Shown piece by piece: positions 1 to 4,287 of a stretch of DNA of 8,023 nucleotides (positions within the stretch are counted from its first letter, which is position 1; every line of letters starts with the position of its first letter). The notes under the pieces were generated by a model. That model saw only the letters and a program-made list of their open reading frames with translations, was not told the DNA's origin and searched no databases. Location: contig JBEONO010000055.1 of NCBI GenBank assembly GCA_040544425.1, forward strand, positions 1 to 8,023, in the 5' to 3' direction. Source of the stretch: Solimicrobium sp040544425 (GTDB lineage: Bacteria > Pseudomonadota > Gammaproteobacteria > Burkholderiales > Burkholderiaceae_D). Made by a program: the position numbers and the translations under genes.

Positions 1-99
1 GTAAAGCGGGGCAGCGCCGACCAGCTGCAATGAGGAAAATGGATGCAGCTTAAATTCTCTGAAATATTGTCTTGACCAATGGGTCCACTTTAGACGGCA
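1..99 (+). mobile_element. Right (3') end of an IS3-like insertion sequence, partial
   Basis: This stretch matches the reverse complement of 7923-8021 over 99 bp without gaps, with mismatches at 2, 6, 28, 30, 34, 65, 75, 95 and 97. The inner tip, read inward from base 99, is TGCCGTCTAAAGTGGACCCA. A TG...CA terminus with an AGTGGAC core resembles IS3-family inverted repeats; this is family knowledge, not a database match. Bases 1-33 have a short open frame ending KRGSADQLQ-stop. The other copy gives KRGSADQL-stop in the same frame, so this may be the transposase C-terminus, placing the 3' end of the element here. Most of the element lies outside the window, so the outer end and any target duplication cannot be examined. 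Confidence 0.65.
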
Positions 100-551
100 T
101 CAACAAGTTTCTGCGCACGATTGCGATTGCACTCGGTTCACTGATCTACCATATTCAACACGTCTACAAGGATGATCCGCCTCAGAGCCGCCCGATTTTC
201 ATACACGGCTACGATTACCCGGTACCCGATGGACGGTCATTTAATATCGGCGAATTGCCGATCGTTGGGCCGTGGCTGAAACCGGCACTGGATCACAGCA
301 AGGTCAACACTGATCTCACGTTCAGAACCGCAGTGATCAAAGAACTGATCGACCAGCTGAATACACTCCTGCAGTCTTTCGCGTCCGCAGACAATTCTGT
401 CGTGTACATCGACAGTCGCGGCACGCTCAACAGTGGTGCAGGCTATCAGAATGACTGGGCCAATGAGCTGCATCCGACACCGTCCGGGTTTTCAAAAATT
501 GTCAGTCAGTGCTGGATGCCAGCGTTAAAGAAATGGAAGAGAGCGCGGTGA
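100..551 (+). pseudogene. SGNH/GDSL-type hydrolase, 3' fragment cut by the IS
   Basis: About 150 codons remain of what looks like an SGNH-fold esterase/lipase-like hydrolase. The visible hallmarks are an IHGYDY beta-strand segment followed by PDGR and GPWLKPAL, and near the C-terminus DWANELHPTPSGF, the segment that usually carries the catalytic His (the H of ELHP). The position three before that His is Asn rather than the usual Asp, although an Asp lies three residues earlier still. The N-terminal half, including the nucleophilic Ser block and the Gly and Asn blocks, is missing, and the reading frame runs directly out of the IS end at 1-99. The open frame can be extended to a TTG at 72, but those codons are IS sequence, so any product would be a chimera without a catalytic Ser. 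The gene is almost certainly inactive. The family call rests on motif recognition only. Confidence 0.55.
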
Positions 552-655
552 TTTGTCTGGGTTCATGGGCATCAATGGACTGATTGCCCCTGTATGACCA
601 CAAGCGGCACAATCCGATCGCTTTAAAATATTCCTGATTTGATACGCCAAACAAC

Positions 656-684
656 TTGACAGCATCTCAAATGAGAGACAAAGT
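656..684 (+). promoter_or_regulatory. Possible promoter of the antitoxin-toxin module
   Basis: A perfect -35 hexamer TTGACA lies at 656-661. About 17 bp downstream the -10 region (CAAAGT, 679-684) is a poor match, so the assignment is tentative. A start of transcription near 690 would fall at the palindrome 693-706 and 25 bp before the antitoxin ATG, an arrangement expected for an autoregulated toxin-antitoxin operon. Confidence 0.3.
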
Positions 685-692
685 GCCTGAAC

Positions 693-706
693 TTCACTAC
701 AGTGAA
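693..706. promoter_or_regulatory. Palindromic operator candidate upstream of the antitoxin
   Basis: TTCACT-AC-AGTGAA has perfect 6-bp inverted arms around a 2-bp centre and ends 8 bp before the antitoxin ATG at 715. RelB/DinJ-type antitoxins bind palindromes in their own promoters through an N-terminal ribbon-helix-helix fold, so this is the obvious candidate site for autorepression. Assignment as an operator is inference from position and symmetry. No strong Shine-Dalgarno sequence is visible between it and the ATG. Confidence 0.45.
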
Positions 707-714
707 AATTTTAT

Positions 715-1044
715 ATGAACCCTCCAACATCAATGGTTCACATTCGTGTGGACGATGAAACGAAAGAGCTGGCCACTGAGGCGTTAAACTTGATGGGTCT
801 GTCGATGTCTGACGCTGTTCGTCTTTTTCTGCGGCGGGTGGTTATCGATCAGGCTTTTCCATTAGAGCTCAAAGTGCCGAATGCTGAAACTCGTGCGGCG
901 ATAGCCGAGTCTCGCAAAATGATGGCCTCCCGTCGATCTCGGTTTGCGTCAGCCGATGCGTTATTTGATGACCTCGAAAAAAAACACCCGCAAGTAAGCG
1001 TTCGAACCTGCCACGCGCCGCTGATTACACCAAGTCTTTTGTGA
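715..1044 (+). CDS. RelB/DinJ-family antitoxin with abnormal C-terminal tail
   Basis: This 109-residue protein has the features of a RelB/DinJ antitoxin. It has an N-terminal strand (VHIRVDDETK, residues 7-16), then two helices with GLSMSDAVRLFLRRVV (about 28-43), which form the dimeric ribbon-helix-helix DNA-binding unit. The Pro-rich linker FPLELKVPNAETRAAI and an acidic toxin-binding tail ending FDDLEKK (about 90) follow. It should neutralise a YafQ-like mRNA interferase and repress its own promoter. Family members usually stop near residue 90. Here translation continues for about 19 residues (HPQVSV...SLL) through the toxin's 5' region in a different frame, to a TGA at 1042-1044, so the original stop seems to have been lost. 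ATG 715 is used; ATG 733 is an alternative start that keeps the whole domain. The toxin partner directly downstream is broken, so the protein now acts alone or not at all. Confidence 0.85.
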   Translation: MNPPTSMVHIRVDDETKELATEALNLMGLSMSDAVRLFLRRVVIDQAFPLELKVPNAETRAAIAESRKMMASRRSRFASADALFDDLEKKHPQVSVRTCHAPLITPSLL

Positions 1045-1289
1045 AAGACTGAGAGCGACTTTCCCGTTCGGGACGTTACGATATGGTGCGTCTTAAAAAA
1101 TTATTGTTACTGCTGATCGCTAACGAAGGACCATTAGGTGCCGAATGGTTGGATCATCCGCTGAAGGGGCAATGGTCCGACCATCGCGAATGCCACGTAG
1201 TGGGTGATTTTCTTTTGATTTATCAGATTGAAGGCAATTTGATTAACTTCGTGCGGGCCGGCACACATGCAGTGCTATTTAGCGAATAG
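984..1289 (+). pseudogene. YafQ-like mRNA interferase toxin, nonsense-mutated
   Basis: The frame continuing upstream of ATG 1083 reads ...ADYTKSFVKD-stop-ERLSRSGRYDMVRLKK..., a typical YafQ/RelE-superfamily N-terminus. A TGA at 1050-1052 sits where a Trp codon (TGG) would fit. No ATG, GTG or TTG lies upstream in this frame between the preceding stop at 969-971 and GTG 1041, so the original start is also gone. From ATG 1083 a 68-residue remainder is open. It keeps residues aligning with the E. coli YafQ active site: His in DHPL (25), His in ECHV (38), Asp in GDF (42), His in GTHA (62) and Phe in LF (66). The active-site Trp is replaced by Phe 43. YafQ cleaves mRNA on the ribosome; this copy lacks its N-terminal helices and is probably inactive. 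The antitoxin frame overlaps its 5' end. Confidence 0.8.
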
Positions 1290-1473
1290 TCAGATTGAAA
1301 GTCAGGCTGGCGTAATACGGCGGTGCTTGTGTCAAAACGTTTGGCTGGTGTTAATTCGGGAGCGGTCGTTGGAAATTTGGCTGCGTCTGCTCACTGTCGG
1401 CACATTACAGACACTCGCCAACCTCTTTCAATTCGCGGCAATTTTGAGTTGTTTAAAATATTACACTCTATTT

Positions 1474-1701
1474 GTGAAATTACGTAATACTGTATTTTTT
1501 ATTGTCTTGGCTGCAGCATTGGCAGCGGTCACGTTATCTTTGACCTCGACTCTTTTCAACGACCTCAATGTTTGGTTGGCATCACTAACCAAGGAGCAGA
1601 AAAAGTTATTGCCTCCTATTTTTGCTACTGTAACCGGCGTCTTTGTCTGTCTTGGTGCTTTCCTCTGGCGCGATAGGAATATATCTGATGAAGAACTTTA
1701 A
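1474..1701 (+). CDS. Small two-helix membrane protein of unknown function
   Basis: I do not recognise this gene. The open frame runs back to an ATG at 1267, but codons 1-7 of that version overlap the toxin's 3' end and the following part looks non-coding. GTG 1474 gives a compact 75-residue protein, MKLRNTVFF... to ...SDEEL. It has a hydrophobic helix at about 6-28, a loop of about 18 residues containing KEQKK, a second helix at about 46-65, and a charged tail (RDRN-SDEEL). A small inner-membrane protein with both termini cytoplasmic is likely from the charge pattern. No clear Shine-Dalgarno precedes the GTG, while the preceding 30 bp are AT-rich. It is read convergently with the peptidase gene and shares the terminator at 1735-1765. 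Nothing links it functionally to the toxin-antitoxin remnant beyond proximity. Confidence 0.45.
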   Translation: MKLRNTVFFIVLAAALAAVTLSLTSTLFNDLNVWLASLTKEQKKLLPPIFATVTGVFVCLGAFLWRDRNISDEEL

Positions 1702-1734
1702 GGCATCTCTTCAGCGTCGCGGCATCGGACATAT

Positions 1735-1765
1735 AAAAAGACGACCTGCCCAGATCGCCTTTTTT
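1735..1765 (-). terminator. Bidirectional intrinsic terminator
   Basis: Arms 1735-1744 and 1755-1764 pair around a 10-nt loop. On the minus strand the one imperfect position becomes a G-U pair, giving a 10-bp stem flanked by A and U runs, 20 bp after the peptidase stop codon. On the plus strand the same position is an A-C mismatch but a T6 run follows, so it can also end transcription of the small membrane protein gene that stops at 1701. Confidence 0.75.
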
Positions 1766-1784
1766 GTTACTTCCCTAATTTACG

Positions 1785-3845
1785 TTACCAGATAATGACC
1801 CGGGCGGCAGGAGGAAGATACATCTTGTCGCCTTTTTTTACATCAAATGCCTTATAAAAATCAGGCTGATTTTTGACTGCACCATTGCCACGGAATTCAT
1901 CGGGAGAGTGCGGATCAGTTTTAATTTGCACCAAAGTCGCCTCATCCCGGGACTTGCTTTGCCAGACCTGGCCCCAACCCAGATAGAAGCGCTGTTCGCC
2001 GGTTAAGCCATCGATCACCGGTGCCGGTTTGCCCTGCAGGGCAATTTTGTAGGCTTTGTAGGCAATGGCCAGCCCGGAATTGTCCGCGATATTCTCACCG
2101 AGCGTAAGTTCGCCGTTCACAAAATAGCCGGGCAGTGGGCTGAACGCATTATATTGTTTCACCAGAGCTGCAGTTTTGACGGAGAATTTTTTATGATCCT
2201 GCTTGGTCCACCAGTCACGTAAATTTCCTTTCTCATCATACTGGCTGCCCTGATCATCAAAACCATGGCTGATTTCATGCCCAATGACGGCGCCGATTCC
2301 ACCGTAATTCACGGCATCATCAGCATTGGCATCGAAAAATGGCGGTTGCAGAATGGCCGCCGGAAAAACAATCTCATTCATCTCCGGGTTGTAATAGGCA
2401 TTCACGGTCTGCGGTGTCATCCCCCATTCGGTGCGATCGATTGGCTTACCGAGTTTATCAATCTCAAATTGCGTCTCGAATTCGTTTGCACGCAGGTTGT
2501 TACCGACCAAATCATCCTTCTTGATCACCAATGCTGAATAATCCCGCCATTTTTCCGGGTAACCAATCTTTGGCATGAAAGTTGCGAGCTTGATCTGGGC
2601 CTCTTTTTTTGTTGCCGAGCTCATCCAGTCCAGGGTATTGACGCTCTGCTTGTAAGCGGCCAACAAATTGCTGACCAGTTTTTCCATACGGGATTTGTAC
2701 TCCGGCGGAAAATATTTCGCGACGTAGATTTTGCCCAATGCCTCACCCATATTGCCATCGGTTAGTCTTACCCCGCGTTTCCATCGGACTTCCTGTTGTG
2801 GCACGCCACGCAAGGTGGTGCTGTAAAAGGCGAAATGTTCATCGGCGAAATTGGCTGACAACAGGGCCGCGTTGGAGGACAGTGCATGCCATCTAAAATA
2901 GGTTTTCCATGTTTCCAGCGATGTGTCCTGCAATACTTTGGCCAGACCGGTAAAGTAGCTTGGCTGGGAAACGATCACGTAACTGACCTTGCCCTCTACT
3001 CCTACCGCTTTAAGGTAGGACAGAAAATCATGATTCGGCGTGAGCACATTTAAGCGGCTCAATTCGATCTTGTTGTAGCTTTTGACGGGATCGCGTTGTT
3101 CGACTTTGCTCCACTGGATCTGCGCCATTGCAGTTTCAAGCTTCACAATGGCGGCAGCACTGTCAGCAGCATTTGTGTCGCCGGCCATTGCTACCATTTT
3201 TTCGATGTGCTTTTGATAGGCCTCACGGACACTTTTCAGTTTGGCATCGTCATCTTTCAAATAATAATCACGATCCGGTAAACCCAGGCCACTCTGGCCA
3301 AGATCCACGATGTATTTGGTGGAGTCTTTTGCATCCTGATGCACACCGAAACCATAGGGTGCGGTCATTCCAGCGCGATTGAAATGAGCGATTAAGGCGG
3401 GAAGCTGGTTTTTATCAGTCACGGCGTCGATCTGGGCAAGCGTCGACTGCATTGGGGTGAGTGCACGTGCCTCAATCGCTTCTGTATTCATGTAACTGGC
3501 ATACAGGTCGCTGATCTTTTGCGCATCCGTACCATCCACGGTGGCAGGATTATTGGAAAGCGATTCGATAATACCGCGTATTTGGGGCAGCACGCCATCA
3601 GCCAAAACATCAAAGGCCCCCCAACTTGATCGGTCAGCCGGGATTTCGGTGTTCTTGATCCAGGAGCCGTTGACATGGAGATAGAAGTCGTCCTGGATAC
3701 GGATGGCCGGGTCAATGCCGGCAGCATTGATTCCAGAAGGGAGGGTGGTGCCAGCAGGTACCAGACTGGTTTCAGCATACAGATGCGTACTGGATAAGGA
3801 CAGTACAAGTGCGGTCAAGGCAAAGCGATTGGTCATTTGCTTCAT
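1785..3845 (-). CDS. Secreted M13-family (neprilysin/PepO-like) zinc endopeptidase
   Basis: This 686-residue metallopeptidase should cut oligopeptides in the periplasm or outside the cell. Residues 1-24 form a signal peptide (hydrophobic ALTALVLSL, then LYA before the cut). The M13 N-terminal domain begins with DDFYLHVNGSW (52-62) and runs to about 430. The catalytic domain holds NAYYNP (482-487, the substrate-binding Asn-Ala of the family), FPAAILQPPFF, the zinc site HEISH (523-527) and the third ligand Glu 584 in ENIAD, with Asp 588 completing the ExxxD motif. The chain ends VIIW, like the CxVW end of neprilysin. Length and motif order are complete, so it should be active. A TTG at 3857 opens the frame, but ATG 3845 is preferred: GGAG lies 6 nt before it and the signal peptide follows at once. 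The TonB-dependent receptor lies upstream on the same strand, 442 bp away. Confidence 0.93.
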   Translation of the reverse strand: MKQMTNRFALTALVLSLSSTHLYAETSLVPAGTTLPSGINAAGIDPAIRIQDDFYLHVNGSWIKNTEIPADRSSWGAFDVLADGVLPQIRGIIESLSNNPATVDGTDAQKISDLYASYMNTEAIEARALTPMQSTLAQIDAVTDKNQLPALIAHFNRAGMTAPYGFGVHQDAKDSTKYIVDLGQSGLGLPDRDYYLKDDDAKLKSVREAYQKHIEKMVAMAGDTNAADSAAAIVKLETAMAQIQWSKVEQRDPVKSYNKIELSRLNVLTPNHDFLSYLKAVGVEGKVSYVIVSQPSYFTGLAKVLQDTSLETWKTYFRWHALSSNAALLSANFADEHFAFYSTTLRGVPQQEVRWKRGVRLTDGNMGEALGKIYVAKYFPPEYKSRMEKLVSNLLAAYKQSVNTLDWMSSATKKEAQIKLATFMPKIGYPEKWRDYSALVIKKDDLVGNNLRANEFETQFEIDKLGKPIDRTEWGMTPQTVNAYYNPEMNEIVFPAAILQPPFFDANADDAVNYGGIGAVIGHEISHGFDDQGSQYDEKGNLRDWWTKQDHKKFSVKTAALVKQYNAFSPLPGYFVNGELTLGENIADNSGLAIAYKAYKIALQGKPAPVIDGLTGEQRFYLGWGQVWQSKSRDEATLVQIKTDPHSPDEFRGNGAVKNQPDFYKAFDVKKGDKMYLPPAARVIIW

Positions 3846-3851
3846 TGGTTG

Positions 3852-3855
3852 CTCC
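3852..3855 (-). promoter_or_regulatory. Shine-Dalgarno site fixing the peptidase start
   Basis: On the minus strand GGAG is followed by 6 nt and then ATG at 3845-3843. The alternative TTG start at 3857-3855 overlaps the GGAG itself and has only an A/T run before it, so this site decides for the ATG. Confidence 0.7.
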
Positions 3856-3873
3856 AAAAATTTTTTTAAGATT

Positions 3874-3909
3874 GCAAATGCCCTGGCAGGCTATGCCATG
3901 GCAGTTTGC
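3874..3909 (-). repeat. 36-nt palindromic hairpin in the peptidase leader
   Basis: Outer arms GCAAA-TGCC (3874-3882) and GGCAGTTTGC (3900-3909) pair with one bulged base. After one C-T mismatch, inner arms TGGCA (3884-3888) and TGCCA (3894-3898) pair around the loop GGCTA. Altogether 14 base pairs form. It lies 18 bp upstream of the GGAG of the peptidase gene, so if transcribed it would fold in the 5' leader. On the minus strand it is followed by an A-run and then TTTTT next to the ribosome site. It could be a REP-like element, a regulator-binding palindrome or a leader hairpin that affects translation or termination. Confidence 0.55.
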
Positions 3910-4190
3910 TATAAGTGCACATCAAGTTTGAACATTGCCCACATATGTTAAGGTTTTTGTTGTTAAATGATTTTTGAAATTCCGGCGTCTGGTCATGTGG
4001 GTTCGCAGCAATCCAATCAGGGCTTTAACCAGAAACTGGTGGACCTGATCATTGTCGGTTGCCTCGACGGTTGTTGAGCATGGTTGACCGGATATTCCTT
4101 GTAACAGGGTGGCAAAAAAAATCCATTGGGACCGCATTGGTCGGTGGACTCTCGCAATGATCAATAGCAGCGTTACTCAGCCCGCGCAAC
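3910..4190. other. Spacer without a convincing gene
   Basis: This is part of the 442-bp gap between receptor and peptidase. An 80-codon minus-strand frame (4164-3922) opens with TTG, has no Shine-Dalgarno and resembles no family I know, so I do not call it. A small perfect inverted repeat ACCAG-AAA-CTGGT lies at 4028-4040. The peptidase promoter should lie towards the 3910-3960 end, but no clear -35/-10 pair is visible. Confidence 0.5.
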
Positions 4191-4211
4191 TTGCACTACT
4201 GTTCAGTGCAA
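4191..4211. repeat. Perfect stem-loop, 7-bp arms
   Basis: TTGCACT (4191-4197) and AGTGCAA (4205-4211) are perfect inverted arms around a 7-nt loop. It is the furthest downstream of three consecutive hairpins after the receptor gene. No T-run follows it, so it is not an obvious terminator and could instead be a protein-binding palindrome. Confidence 0.45.
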
Positions 4212-4214
4212 TAC

Positions 4215-4233
4215 AACCAGGATTGGCCTGGTT
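4215..4233. repeat. Perfect stem-loop, 7-bp arms
   Basis: AACCAGG (4215-4221) and CCTGGTT (4227-4233) pair perfectly around a 5-nt loop. It lies 3 bp from the hairpin 4191-4211 and 7 bp from the terminator-like hairpin 4241-4270. The role is unknown; it may stabilise the 3' end of the receptor mRNA. Confidence 0.45.
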
Positions 4234-4240
4234 TGGGAAT

Positions 4241-4270
4241 GAAAATAGCCAGTGTAAGCTGGCCATTTTC
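4241..4270 (-). terminator. Intrinsic terminator of the TonB-dependent receptor gene
   Basis: Arms 4241-4252 and 4259-4270 form a 12-bp stem with a 6-nt loop, 17 bp after the receptor stop codon. On the minus strand the single imperfect pair is a G-U wobble, and the 3' arm ends in UAUUUUC. The U-rich tract is inside the stem, and the sequence after it (AUUCC) is not U-rich, so termination may be partial. Some read-through into the peptidase gene is possible. Confidence 0.6.
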
Positions 4271-4287
4271 TGACACGAAATAACTAT

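Noticed and set aside
567..589. Hairpin GGGCATCA/TGATTGCCC as terminator of the hydrolase fragment
   Set aside because: It has a bulge and no T-run follows, so it is not a credible intrinsic terminator.
1267..1473. N-terminal part of the longer version of the small membrane protein
   Set aside because: Its first codons are the toxin's 3' end in another frame. The following segment has no ribosome site and reads like non-coding sequence, so GTG 1474 was preferred.
3846..3857. TTG 3857 as start of the M13 peptidase
   Set aside because: The TTG overlaps the GGAG that serves the ATG at 3845, and the signal peptide begins properly at that ATG.
3922..4164. 80-residue minus-strand frame between receptor and peptidase
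   Set aside because: It opens with TTG, has no ribosome site, resembles no family I recognise, and overlaps a region with promoter and hairpin signals.
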